Origin: Spongisporangium articulatum
Lineage (GTDB): Bacteria; Actinomycetota; Actinomycetes; Actinomycetales; Kineosporiaceae
Reading direction: 5' to 3'
DNA length: 64,000 bases
NCBI RefSeq assembly: GCF_044465595.1
Contig: NZ_JBITLV010000001.1
Location: 868,001 to 932,000, forward strand
Positions 40,611 through 48,819 of the stretch are shown in pieces. Below the pieces are notes generated by a model that ran no database searches, was not told the DNA's origin, and worked only from the letters and a program-made list of their open reading frames with translations. Both the position numbers and the translations under genes were made by a program. The stretch's first letter is position 1; every line of letters begins with the position of its first letter.

Positions 40611-41876
40611 GTGACGTTCGAGTACGACCTGGACGAACCGCCGGGTGAGCCGGAGGCGGCCGGATCGACGACGGGGCGCTCGTCGTCGCGGCGCCGGGTC
40701 ACCGGTCTGGTGCTCGTGCTGCTGGGGGTCGCCGGACTGCTGGCGTCCGTCGCCCTCCCGGCTCTCGCCCAGCGGGCGGTGCGCCCTCCGCCCGGGCCGC
40801 GCACCGGCGTCCCGGCGCGCTGGTACGCGCCGACCGGGTCGGTGCCGTCGGTACGCGACTGGCGGATGACGAACGCCGTCCTGTTGCTGGGTGATCTCGA
40901 CGGCCATCGCTATGTCGTCTCCCCCGGTGGAAAGCGTTACGCCCGAGTCCCTGTCGACTCCGACTCCGACCTCGCCGCGCTCTCGGACGACGGCCGCCTG
41001 GTCGCCTGGATATCGTCGGCCGGGGGCGGGGCGAGCCGCCTGCACCTGCTGCGGTTGGCCGACGGGCGGCAGACGAGCACGTGGATCCAGGCCGACGGGT
41101 TCCGGGCGGTCGCGTTGCGCTGGGACACCGGCTCCTTCCAGGTGAGCGGCTGGCGCACCGTGCCGCGCGACGACGACAGCCCCGACGGTCAACCGACCCG
41201 GGACATCTCGTGCTGGCTGGCTCCCGTCGTCTCCACACCTCAGCGGTTCACCTCGGCCGGGACCCAGCGCTCCGTGAACGACTGCGGCGGCACCCCGGTC
41301 CAGGTCGCGGCCTTCGAGGGGGGCGACCCGGAGGGTCGGTTCGACGCCGTCCACCCGGCCGGGGGTGGCCAGGAGGCCGACCTGTGGTTGAACGACGAGT
41401 GGACGTTGTTCGTGTCGCCGTCCTTCGACAGCGGGGTCGTCCTTCCCCGAGCCGGAACGACCACTCTCGCGGCGTGGCCGCCCGGCGCCACGATCCTCAC
41501 GGCCCGCCTGTTGGCCTGGGCCGACGCCGGGATCCTGCTGCGGACGGTGTCCGTCGGCGAGGACCCCGACGCCCGCTCGGGAGCCCTGCTGCTGGTGGAC
41601 CCCAGCACCCTGCGACAAGGGGTGCTCGCCCGAGGGGCCGACGATCTGATGCCCCTCGCGGTGGCGCCGGGTGCGGTGGGGTACGGGACGGCGGTGTCCG
41701 CGGACCCGCCGTCCTACCCGTTCTGGCGGCCGGCCCGCATCGCCGAGCTCACCCGGCAGGTCCGGGCCGGGCACCCCGTCGTGGAGTTCGCCGCCTTCGC
41801 CGTACCCGTCCTCCTGCTCGGAACGGGCATCGCCCTGCTCGGTTCGCGGGGCCGGAGGTCCAAGATCACCGGCTGA
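40611..41876 (+). CDS. Solo membrane paralogue 1 of the sigma-linked PD40-like family
   Basis: A 421-residue protein from GTG 40,611 (GGGGGAGGGG upstream). It has a TM helix at about 30-52, an extracytoplasmic domain and a C-terminal TM helix near 390-412. The extracytoplasmic part has the family marks 'VPARWYAP', 'PSVRDWRM', 'YVVSPGGKRYARVP', a PD40-like 'LSDDGRLVAWIS' and 'SYPFWRP' just before the last TM. It has no sigma gene before it. Its cytoplasmic start is unrelated to the conserved acidic/basic tail of the sigma-coupled paralogues. A role as an orphan sensor is only inferred. Confidence 0.72.
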   Translation: MTFEYDLDEPPGEPEAAGSTTGRSSSRRRVTGLVLVLLGVAGLLASVALPALAQRAVRPPPGPRTGVPARWYAPTGSVPSVRDWRMTNAVLLLGDLDGHRYVVSPGGKRYARVPVDSDSDLAALSDDGRLVAWISSAGGGASRLHLLRLADGRQTSTWIQADGFRAVALRWDTGSFQVSGWRTVPRDDDSPDGQPTRDISCWLAPVVSTPQRFTSAGTQRSVNDCGGTPVQVAAFEGGDPEGRFDAVHPAGGGQEADLWLNDEWTLFVSPSFDSGVVLPRAGTTTLAAWPPGATILTARLLAWADAGILLRTVSVGEDPDARSGALLLVDPSTLRQGVLARGADDLMPLAVAPGAVGYGTAVSADPPSYPFWRPARIAELTRQVRAGHPVVEFAAFAVPVLLLGTGIALLGSRGRRSKITG

Positions 41877-41929
41877 GTGCAGAAATTCGGTGTGTGGCTG
41901 CGAATCGCTGCACTCGTGCGGTGATCTTG
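41861..41929. terminator. Nested hairpin, first CAAGATCACCG-type element
   Basis: CAAGATCACCG (41,861-41,871) pairs with CGGTGATCTTG (41,919-41,929). Inside it GAGTGCAG (41,875-41,882) pairs with CTGCACTC (41,908-41,915). The left arm overlaps the stop of the solo membrane gene. The same outer stem recurs at 48,753-48,827, at the other end of the sigma array. It probably ends transcription before the first sigma gene. Confidence 0.75.
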
Positions 41930-41937
41930 AGCGGGAT

Positions 41938-41968
41938 GGTGCCAACCCCTGAGAGGGTGCGGCGCGTC
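41938..41968 (+). promoter_or_regulatory. SigE-type promoter P1 of the first sigma gene
   Basis: GGTGCCAACCC (41,938-41,948) and CGTC (41,965-41,968) are separated by 16 bp. They align with P2, P3 and P4, which read GTTCCACCC-N17-CGTC/CGTT. A GTG lies 9 nt after CGTC at 41,978, as at the other promoters. The shared form suggests autoregulation or cross-regulation by the encoded sigma factors. Confidence 0.65.
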
Positions 41969-41997
41969 TAGGTGGGTGTGAACACGGGGACGGGGAC

Positions 41998-42534
41998 ATG
42001 ACTCCCGAACAGGTGGTGGCGACGCGTGGCCCCGCGTTGTTGCGCCTGGCCTGGCTGCTGACCGCCGACGGGCCCGCCGCGGAGGACCTGGTGCAGGAGG
42101 CGTTCGCCCGCGCCCTGCCGCGCTGGTCGTCGATCGGGGCGGGTCGGCACGAGGCGTACCTGCGGACGACGATCCGCTCGGTCTGGATCGACTCGCTGCG
42201 CCGGCGCGCGGCGCGGGTCGTGTTGGACGTCGTCCCCGAACCGCCCGAGACCCCGCAGCCCGACGGTGATCTCGAGCGGGCGCCCGCCCGGCTCGCCGTT
42301 CAGCAGGCGCTCAAGCTGCTGTCCGTCCGGCAGCGCACCGTGCTGGTGCTGCGGTACTACGAAGACCTGACCGAGGCCGAGACCGCCCGGCTGATGCGCA
42401 TTTCCGTCGGCACGGTGAAGTCGCAGGCCCATCACGCGCTGGCCCGGCTCCGGGCTCTGGCCCCCGAGCTGGCCGAGCTGCTGGTGGAACCCCCGGACGA
42501 CTCCGTGCGCAGCGAGAGGGAGGTGCTCGGGTGA
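41998..42534 (+). CDS. SigE-family ECF-type sigma factor 1
   Basis: A 178-residue sigma factor. Region 2 ('LLRLAWLLTADGPAAEDLVQEAFARALPRW', then 'HEAYLRTTIRSVWIDSLRRR') and region 4 ('LLSVRQRTVLVLRYYEDLTEAETARLMRISVGTVKSQAHHALARL') are complete. It fits the actinobacterial SigE family. It starts at ATG 41,998. The GTG at 41,978 that matches the start of sigma 3 is in another frame and soon meets a stop. Its end overlaps the membrane partner by 4 bp. Confidence 0.87.
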   Translation: MTPEQVVATRGPALLRLAWLLTADGPAAEDLVQEAFARALPRWSSIGAGRHEAYLRTTIRSVWIDSLRRRAARVVLDVVPEPPETPQPDGDLERAPARLAVQQALKLLSVRQRTVLVLRYYEDLTEAETARLMRISVGTVKSQAHHALARLRALAPELAELLVEPPDDSVRSEREVLG

Positions 42535-43835
42535 GCACGCTCAAGGACGTGCTCGACGACGCGGCCGCCGACGCCGTCGAGGGCATGCGCGTCGACATGG
42601 TCGAGGCGGCGGCCCGGGGCGACCGGCGGCGGTCGCGGCAACGCTTCTGGGGCACCACCCTGATGCTCACGGCCGCCGCGGCGCTGCTGGCGCTGGTCGT
42701 CGTCCCGGCGCTCGCCGTGACGACGGTGCGCCCGGCGACCGGGCCGACCGAGGGGGTTCCGGCGACCTGGTACCGGCCACCGGTCGGGACGCCGTCCGTG
42801 CGGTACTGGCCGATGGCCGCCGCCGCGCTGTTGCTGCGGGACATGTCCGACGACGGCTACTACGTGGTCTCCGCGGGCGGGAAGCGTTACGCCCGCGTGC
42901 CGCTCGGCGCCCAGGGGCAGTTGCCCGCGCTGTCGGACGACGGCCGCCTCCTGGGCTGGTTGTCCGTCGACGCGAACGGCGCGGGGCGCCTGCAGGTGCT
43001 GCGCCTGGCCGACGGGAAGGAGGCGTCGACGGCGATCCCGACGACGACCTTCCGGCCCGTGTCGTTGCGCTGGAACAGCGGGTCGTTCGAGGTCACCGGC
43101 TACGGAGTGGCCGCCGGAGCCGGGGGGAGCGCCGATCCCGCGTCAGAGCGCGAACTCTCCTGCTGGCTGGCGGGCGTGCTCCAGAAGCCCGACCGGCTCG
43201 TCCTGCCCGCGATGCTGAATCCGGCGACCGGATGCGGCGGCGTCCCGCTGCAGGCCGCGTCGACTGCGAAACCCTCTGCGGACACGCTTGGCCCGTACAG
43301 CCAGGTGTTCTCGCCGGACGGCCGGAACGCCTTCCTCTTCGGCAACGTGGGTGCCGAGCCGGAACTGGTCGTCTCGGGACCGGGTGGCAACACCCTCGTG
43401 GGGGCGCACCGGCTCTCCCTGCCCACCGACGACGCGAACGGGCAACCCACGTCGCCCACCCTGTTGGCCTGGTCCGGAGCCGGTCTCGTCACCGGGACGT
43501 GGCCCTACAGCCACCCGACGCTCGCCGGTCGTCTGACCCTCGTCGACCCCGACACCCTCCGGCAGCGGGTGCTGGCCCGCCCCGGCCCCGGGGCCGGCTG
43601 GACGGTGCCGGTGGCGGTCGTCCCGGCCGCGGTCGGTGACGGGACGGCGGTCGCCGCGCCGGCGCCGTCCTACCCGTTCTGGCGTCCCGCCGAGGTGGCG
43701 GCGACGACGCGCGGGGTGCTGGACGACCTGCCGCTGCTGGCAGTCTTCCTCGTGGTGGTGCCGGTCCTGCTGCTCGGCGCCGGGATCGGGCTGACGGTCC
43801 GTTCCACCCGGAGGGCGGCCCGCGCGCGTCCTTGA
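42531..43835 (+). CDS. Sigma-coupled membrane protein 2, putative anti-sigma/sensor
   Basis: A 434-residue protein from GTG 42,531, overlapping sigma 1 (GTGA). Residues 1-40 are a cytoplasmic tail, 'LKDVLDDAAADAVEGMRVD' then a basic run. Residues about 41-63 are TM. The extracytoplasmic domain has 'VPATWYRPP', 'YYVVSAGGKRYARVP' and a PD40-like 'LSDDGRLLGWLS'. The C-terminal TM is near 400-422. The tail is conserved only in paralogues next to a sigma gene, which suggests that it binds the sigma factor. The anti-sigma role is inferred, not known. Confidence 0.72.
   Translation: MSTLKDVLDDAAADAVEGMRVDMVEAAARGDRRRSRQRFWGTTLMLTAAAALLALVVVPALAVTTVRPATGPTEGVPATWYRPPVGTPSVRYWPMAAAALLLRDMSDDGYYVVSAGGKRYARVPLGAQGQLPALSDDGRLLGWLSVDANGAGRLQVLRLADGKEASTAIPTTTFRPVSLRWNSGSFEVTGYGVAAGAGGSADPASERELSCWLAGVLQKPDRLVLPAMLNPATGCGGVPLQAASTAKPSADTLGPYSQVFSPDGRNAFLFGNVGAEPELVVSGPGGNTLVGAHRLSLPTDDANGQPTSPTLLAWSGAGLVTGTWPYSHPTLAGRLTLVDPDTLRQRVLARPGPGAGWTVPVAVVPAAVGDGTAVAAPAPSYPFWRPAEVAATTRGVLDDLPLLAVFLVVVPVLLLGAGIGLTVRSTRRAARARP
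43801..43830 (+). promoter_or_regulatory. SigE-type promoter P2, inside the end of membrane gene 2
   Basis: GTTCCACCC (43,801-43,809), 17 bp, then CGTC (43,827-43,830), followed 9 nt later by the GTG start of sigma 2. It lies within the last codons of the preceding gene. It matches P3 in motif and spacing. Confidence 0.65.
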
Positions 43836-43839
43836 GGGT

Positions 43840-44412
43840 GTGAGGGTGACGACGGGGGTGCCGACGGTGGGTGGTTCGCCGGGCGCGGCCGCGCCCGAGG
43901 CCTTGAGTCTCGAGGCGTTCGTCGCCGCGCGCGGCGAGGCGATGCTGCGGCTGGCCTGGCTGCTGGCCGCCGACGATCCTCCGGCCGAGGACCTGGTGCA
44001 GGAGGCCCTGACCCGGGTCTTCCGCCGGTGGGACTCGATCGCGCCGGGCAAGCATGAGGCCTACGTGCGGACGACGATCCGCTCGGTCTGGATCGACTCG
44101 TTCCGGCGGCGGGGGGCGAGGGTGGCGCTGGACGTCGTCCCCGAGGTGCCCGAGGCGGCGGGGCCGGACGGCGGCCTGGAGGGGACCGCCGTCCGGCTCT
44201 CGTTACGGGCGGCGCTGGCCCGATTGACCCCACGGCAGCGCACCGTGCTGGTGCTGCGGTTCTACGAGGACCTGTCGGAGACCGAGACGGCCCGGGCGAT
44301 GAGTTGCTCGACCAGCACCGTGAAGTCGCAGACCCGGTACGCGCTGGCCCGCCTGCGGGAGCTGGCACCCGAACTGGAAACCCTCCTGCTGGAGGGGGAG
44401 GTGGCCCGATGA
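43840..44412 (+). CDS. SigE-family ECF-type sigma factor 2
   Basis: A 190-residue sigma factor from GTG 43,840. Regions 2 ('MLRLAWLLAADDPPAEDLVQEALTRVFRRW') and 4 ('RLTPRQRTVLVLRFYEDLSETETARAMSCSTSTVKSQTRYAL') are intact. Its region between the two domains ('GLEGTAVRLSLRAAL') is nearly identical to sigma 3, so these two arose by recent duplication. The GTG is expected to be at or near the 5' end of the transcript from P2, so translation may be leaderless. It overlaps the next gene by 4 bp (ATGA). Confidence 0.87.
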   Translation: MRVTTGVPTVGGSPGAAAPEALSLEAFVAARGEAMLRLAWLLAADDPPAEDLVQEALTRVFRRWDSIAPGKHEAYVRTTIRSVWIDSFRRRGARVALDVVPEVPEAAGPDGGLEGTAVRLSLRAALARLTPRQRTVLVLRFYEDLSETETARAMSCSTSTVKSQTRYALARLRELAPELETLLLEGEVAR

Positions 44413-45590
44413 GCCCGGCCCTGAAAGAGCTGATGGACGACGCCGCGGCCGAGGTCGTGACCGGTCGCCGGATCGACACCGCGGCCGTGCGGGAGGGCGC
44501 GACGCGCCGTCGCGACCGGCTGCGGACTCTCGGCACGGCCCTGATGCTCACCGCCGCAGCGGTTCTCGCCGCACTGGTCACCCTGCCGATCTTCGCCACG
44601 CTCTCCGTGGCCCCCGCGAGCGACGGGCGGAGCGGCCTGCCCGACCGCTGGTACTACGCGCCCGTCTCGGCGCCGACGGTCCGGACGTGGCACATGCCCG
44701 CCGCCTCGATGGTGCTGCGCGGCCCCGACCGGACGCAGTGGACCCTGGTCTCCGCCGACACCACCCGCTACGCGCGGCTACCCGGCCGCGACGTCCAGCA
44801 GGTGGCCCTGAGCGACGACGGGCGCAAGGTGGCCTGGGTCGCGCGGGACGGCGACCGGCTCACCCTCACCGAGCTGACCCTGGCCGACGGGAAGAGCCGC
44901 TCCCAGCGGGTGATCCTGTCGACAGGCGCCGGAATCGTCGCGCTGGCCTTTGACGGTGACGCCGTGCGGCTGTTCGGCGAGCAGAAGAACGGTGCCGACT
45001 TCGAGCGGACGGCGACCTTCGACGGTGACCGGCTGGCCGTCACGGAAACCGGTGTCGGCGTCCGGCGGGCCTCGGGTGAGGTGGTCGATCCCGGCGGGAC
45101 GCGCTCGGCCCGCGCCCAGGGAGTGGACGGACGGTTCTACGTCGGCACCGAGTTGCTGCAGTCGACCGCGCTGCGCAAGCCGGGCCGGGCGCTGCCGAAA
45201 GAGGTCACCGCGGTGGATCTTCTGGCCTGGGCGCCCGGCGGCATCGTGATGCGGCTCGACTACACCTCCTCCTCCGAGCGCCGCAGCTCGGTGGCCCTGA
45301 TGAACCCGGACACCGGCGAGTTGCACGCGGTCAGCCGGCCCGGGGAGGGCACGTCGACACCGGTGACCGTCGCCCCGGACGTGGTCGGCGCGGGGCAACC
45401 CGTCAAGGCGGCGCCCCCGGCGTTCCCGCGCTGGAACGCCGACCGGATCCGGTACGTGCTGGGTTCCTACTGGGGCAACCTCTACAGCAGCCACCGCTGG
45501 ACCGTCCTGTCCGGCGGCGCGGCGCTGACCGCGCTCCTGCTCCTGGCCGGGGTCGCCTGCGTCGCCGCCACCCCGCGCCCGAGGGCCTGA
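44409..45590 (+). CDS. Sigma-coupled membrane protein 3, putative anti-sigma/sensor
   Basis: A 393-residue protein from ATG 44,409. It has a cytoplasmic tail 'LKELMDDAAAEVVTGRRID' plus basic run, TM at about 42-63, and an extracytoplasmic domain with 'LPDRWYYAP', 'PTVRTWHMPAASMVL', 'LVSADTTRYARLPG' and 'LSDDGRKVAWVA'. 'FPRWNADRIRYVLG' precedes the C-terminal TM. It is coupled to sigma 2. The PD40-like turn is the same in all paralogues. Confidence 0.72.
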   Translation: MSPALKELMDDAAAEVVTGRRIDTAAVREGATRRRDRLRTLGTALMLTAAAVLAALVTLPIFATLSVAPASDGRSGLPDRWYYAPVSAPTVRTWHMPAASMVLRGPDRTQWTLVSADTTRYARLPGRDVQQVALSDDGRKVAWVARDGDRLTLTELTLADGKSRSQRVILSTGAGIVALAFDGDAVRLFGEQKNGADFERTATFDGDRLAVTETGVGVRRASGEVVDPGGTRSARAQGVDGRFYVGTELLQSTALRKPGRALPKEVTAVDLLAWAPGGIVMRLDYTSSSERRSSVALMNPDTGELHAVSRPGEGTSTPVTVAPDVVGAGQPVKAAPPAFPRWNADRIRYVLGSYWGNLYSSHRWTVLSGGAALTALLLLAGVACVAATPRPRA

Positions 45591-45622
45591 CCTTCCGGGC
45601 CCGGGTCACGGACGGCAGAACC

Positions 45623-46705
45623 GTGCGAAAAGCGGCTCTGCGCAGTGCTTTCGCGTTGGCCGCCGCCGTCCTGGTGGCTGTCGCGGTCCCGGCCGCCTAC
45701 CTCGGTGACCGGGCCCTGGCCCCGGCCGGTTCGGACGCCGGCCCCCGCGGCCTGCCCGACCGCTGGTACGCCACCTCCCTGGCGCTGCCGACGGTCCGGA
45801 CCTGGCCGATGGTCGAAGCCTCGCTGCTGCTGACCAACTACGACATGACCCGCTACGTCGTGGTGTCGGCCGACGGCACCCGGTACGCGCGGATCCCGGG
45901 GAAGACGGTGATGAACGCGACGCTGAGCCCCGACGGACGCCGGGTCGCGTGGGTCGAGTGGATCTCGTCCGACGACCACGAAGGCGGCCGGAACCAGGCG
46001 ATCCTGCACGACCTGCGCCTGTCCGACGGGAGCGAACGGACCCAGGTGATGACCCCGCAGACCCTCCTGCTGAACGCGATCCGCTACGTCGGCGACGACG
46101 TGCACCTCGGGTTCGGCGCCAACGGGAAGTACGCGGAGCGGGTCGCGACCTTCGACGACCGGGGCACCCTCACACCCGCCGGGGTCACCGGCCCGGCCGT
46201 CGACGCCGCGAGGGGGGACATCCGCAACCCCGACGGGAGCCTGTACGCGCAGGTGTCGGCCGAGCGGGTCCGGATCGACTCCACGCCCCTCGACAACGCG
46301 CCCAAGGGGGTCGGCGTCCACAACTCGTGGCCACTACCGGCCGGAACCCGGTCGGCCTTCCCGCTCGCCTGGACGCGCCTCGGCCTTGTCTTGCGCCTCG
46401 AGGCCCAGGGCGGGGCCACGCGCGACCTCTTCTCGATCGCGGTCCTCGACTGGGAGTCGGGGCGCCTCGAGACGATCTCGACCACCGATACCGCCTGGTC
46501 CCCGGTTTCCGCGGCCTCCGGGCTCGTCCGGACTGGCGGCACCGTGCAGGCCGCCCCGCCCGTCTCCCCGCGCTGGCACACCGACGTGGCCCTTTGGGTG
46601 TGGCGCCAGAACCGGATCGCGCTCGTGACAGCCGTGACCGTCCTACTCGGGGCCGGCCCTGCGATCGGCTTCGTGGTCCGACGCCGTCGGGCCGAGACCG
46701 ACTGA
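45623..46705 (+). CDS. Solo membrane paralogue 4, lacking the cytoplasmic tail
   Basis: A 360-residue protein from GTG 45,623, 32 bp after membrane gene 3. It begins almost directly with a TM helix (about 9-27), so the 40-residue tail of the sigma-coupled paralogues is missing. The extracytoplasmic domain keeps 'LPDRWYATS', 'PTVRTWPMVEASLLL', 'YVVVSADGTRYARIPG' and 'LSPDGRRVAWVEW'. A C-terminal TM follows 'SPRWHTD'. It has no sigma partner of its own. It probably shares the sigma 2 transcript. Confidence 0.7.
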   Translation: MRKAALRSAFALAAAVLVAVAVPAAYLGDRALAPAGSDAGPRGLPDRWYATSLALPTVRTWPMVEASLLLTNYDMTRYVVVSADGTRYARIPGKTVMNATLSPDGRRVAWVEWISSDDHEGGRNQAILHDLRLSDGSERTQVMTPQTLLLNAIRYVGDDVHLGFGANGKYAERVATFDDRGTLTPAGVTGPAVDAARGDIRNPDGSLYAQVSAERVRIDSTPLDNAPKGVGVHNSWPLPAGTRSAFPLAWTRLGLVLRLEAQGGATRDLFSIAVLDWESGRLETISTTDTAWSPVSAASGLVRTGGTVQAAPPVSPRWHTDVALWVWRQNRIALVTAVTVLLGAGPAIGFVVRRRRAETD

Positions 46706-46756
46706 AGCCCACCCCCGCGACCCGACCGGCGTCGTCCGGCAGAGTTTCTGCCCCAG

Positions 46757-46787
46757 GGTTCCACCCAGGAGGGTGGGCGGATGCGTC
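46757..46787 (+). promoter_or_regulatory. SigE-type promoter P3 of the third sigma gene
   Basis: GGTTCCACCC (46,757-46,766), 17 bp, CGTC (46,784-46,787), then 10 nt to GTG 46,798. It is the clearest copy of the shared promoter and matches P4 at 48,665. Confidence 0.68.
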
Positions 46788-46797
46788 TAGGGGATGC

Positions 46798-47334
46798 GTG
46801 AACACGACAGGGACATCGCCGGACCTGGCGCAGTTCGTCGCCGCCCGCGGCCGCGCGCTGCTCCAGCTGGCCTGGCTGCTCACGGCCGACGTCCCGGCCG
46901 CGCAGGACCTGGTGCAGGAGGCGCTCGCCCGCGCCGTCCCGCGCTGGGCCGACATCGAGCCGGGCCGGCACGAGGCGTACGTGCGGACGACGATCCGCTC
47001 GGTGTGGGTGGACGGGTTCCGGCGCCGCGCGGCCCGGGTCCGGCTGGACCTGGTCGACGAGCTGCCCGAGCGGCGGGGGACGGCGGGGTCGGACGGCGGG
47101 CTGGAGGGGACCGCCGTCCGGCTCTCGTTGCGGGCGGCGCTGGCCCGGCTCACCCCGCGCCAGCGCACGGTGCTCGTCCTGCGGTTCTTCGAGGACCTCA
47201 CCGAGGCGCAGACCGCGCAGGCGATGAGCTGCTCGGTGAGCACCGTGAAGTCGCAGACCCGGCACGCCCTGCACCGCTTGCGGGAGCTGGCCCCCGAACT
47301 GGAAACCCTTCTCCTGGAAGGAGAGGTGGCCTGA
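46798..47334 (+). CDS. SigE-family ECF-type sigma factor 3
   Basis: A 178-residue sigma factor from GTG 46,798. It begins MNTTGTSPDLAQFVAARG. Region 2 is 'LLQLAWLLTADVPAAQDLVQEALARAVPRW' and region 4 is 'RLTPRQRTVLVLRFFEDLTEAQTAQAMSCSVSTVKSQTRHAL'. The transcript from P3 should begin within a few bases of the GTG, so translation is probably leaderless. Its stop overlaps the membrane gene by 1 bp (TGATG). Confidence 0.87.
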   Translation: MNTTGTSPDLAQFVAARGRALLQLAWLLTADVPAAQDLVQEALARAVPRWADIEPGRHEAYVRTTIRSVWVDGFRRRAARVRLDLVDELPERRGTAGSDGGLEGTAVRLSLRAALARLTPRQRTVLVLRFFEDLTEAQTAQAMSCSVSTVKSQTRHALHRLRELAPELETLLLEGEVA

Positions 47335-48665
47335 TGACCGCCGAGCTGAGGGACTTGCTGGACGACCTGTCCGCCGAGGTCGTGCAGGACGTGCCGATCG
47401 ACCTGGACGACGTGTACGTCCGGGTCGCCGGCCACCGCCGCGACCGGTGGCGCACCGTCGGCCGGAACCTGCTGGTCGCCGCCGCCGTGCTCCTGCTGGC
47501 CGCCCCGCTGGTCACGTCGCTGCTGCCGGTGACCGCCGTCCCGGCCACGGGCGAGGGCCGGACCGGGTTGCCGGACAGCTGGTTCGACGTCCCCCGCGGT
47601 CTGCCGAACGTCCGGCACGAGCCGATGACCGCCGCCTCGATGGTGCTCGGGGCCGGGCCGACCGTCACGAGGGACTACCCCGTCAACGGCTACTTCCTGG
47701 TCTCCGCCGACGGGCGCCGGTACGCGCAGCTGCCCTGGAAGGGCGGCGCCAACGAGGACCTGGCCCTCTCACCGGACGGGCGGCAGGTGGCCTGGCTCGA
47801 CATGGACGACAGCGACCACCCGCGTCTGCGGACGTGGCGACTGGCCGAGGGCCGGCGCACGTCCGTCGAGCTGCCGGCCGGGGCCGGTCACCAGGTGGTC
47901 TGGGGTGATGGCGGCATCTACGTGGTCCAGGACCAGGCGGTCTCGTTCGTCACCGCCGCCGGACAGGTGCGGCGGCTGTGCACGTGCCACGTCACGGCGC
48001 TGGCCCGCTCGGGCGACGGGCGGGTGTTCCAACCCGCCGCCGAGGGGGGGTACCTCGACATCGAGGGGATGCCCTGGGTACCGATGACCAGCTGGGACAG
48101 GGCTGCCTACGGTTCCGTCTCGACCCCGCTCACGGCGTCCCCGGACGGCACCCGGTCGGCCTTCGCGGACAGCGTCCAGCCGGCAGAGGGTGAGCAGATC
48201 AGCGGCGGCAGCGGCTACGGCTACGAGATCCTGATCGGCCGGCGCAACGCCCGGGGTAAGGCGGTCACCCAGGCGATGCCCGTGCCGGGCGGCACCGACG
48301 TCGCCTACGCCACGGCGATGGCCTGGTCCGACCGCGGCGTCCTGGTCCGCGTCACCACCCTGGCCGGCGACGAGAACGGTCCCACGACGCTGTACGAGCT
48401 GAACCCCGACACCGGTGTCTGGCGCGAGCTCGGTACCGGACCTCGGCAGGTCGTGCCCGTCGCCGTCGCGAACGACGTGGTCGCGGCGGGGCTCGTGCCG
48501 GCGGTGCGGCCCGTGGTCACGCGGTGGGAGCGGTTCGTCAACGCACTGCTCTCCCCGCCCACCCCGCCCTTGCCCGTCTACGTGCTGCTGGTCGTGATCG
48601 CCGGGGCGGGCGTGCTCGTTCGGCGGCGCATGCGGACCGTGGCGCAGGCCGAAGAGCTGACCTAG
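47334..48665 (+). CDS. Sigma-coupled membrane protein 5, putative anti-sigma/sensor
   Basis: A 443-residue protein from ATG 47,334. The cytoplasmic tail is 'LRDLLDDLSAEVVQDVPID' plus basic residues, TM lies at about 44-64, and the extracytoplasmic domain has 'LPDSWFDVP', 'PNVRHEPMTAASMVLG', 'FLVSADGRRYAQLPW' and 'LSPDGRQVAWLDMDD'. 'VTRWERF' precedes the C-terminal TM. A C-T-C pair in the middle of the domain is unique among the paralogues. It is coupled to sigma 3 and is the last intact gene of the array. Confidence 0.72.
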   Translation: MTAELRDLLDDLSAEVVQDVPIDLDDVYVRVAGHRRDRWRTVGRNLLVAAAVLLLAAPLVTSLLPVTAVPATGEGRTGLPDSWFDVPRGLPNVRHEPMTAASMVLGAGPTVTRDYPVNGYFLVSADGRRYAQLPWKGGANEDLALSPDGRQVAWLDMDDSDHPRLRTWRLAEGRRTSVELPAGAGHQVVWGDGGIYVVQDQAVSFVTAAGQVRRLCTCHVTALARSGDGRVFQPAAEGGYLDIEGMPWVPMTSWDRAAYGSVSTPLTASPDGTRSAFADSVQPAEGEQISGGSGYGYEILIGRRNARGKAVTQAMPVPGGTDVAYATAMAWSDRGVLVRVTTLAGDENGPTTLYELNPDTGVWRELGTGPRQVVPVAVANDVVAAGLVPAVRPVVTRWERFVNALLSPPTPPLPVYVLLVVIAGAGVLVRRRMRTVAQAEELT

Positions 48666-48819
48666 GTTCCACCCGTCGGGCCGGGCGGATGCGTTCAGGG
48701 GTTACGTGAGATCACACGGGGTGCCGCCGGACCTGGCGCAGTCGCCGTCCCTGACCAAGATCACCGCTAGGGCGTCGTTTCAGCGGGTCCCACCCGACGA
48801 AGTGACGCCCTCGCGGTGA
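48665..48819 (+). pseudogene. Vestigial fourth promoter and sigma-gene start
   Basis: GGTTCCACCC (48,665-48,674), 17 bp, CGTT (48,692-48,695), then GTG 48,706 after 10 nt, as at P3. The frame reads 'MRSHGVPPDLAQSPSLTK' and stops at 48,819. 'PPDLAQ' aligns with the 'SPDLAQ' of sigma 3, and DNA similarity to 46,757-46,835 is clear up to GACCTGGCGCAGT. After that it is lost into the hairpin. This is a truncated relic of another sigma unit. Confidence 0.68.
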
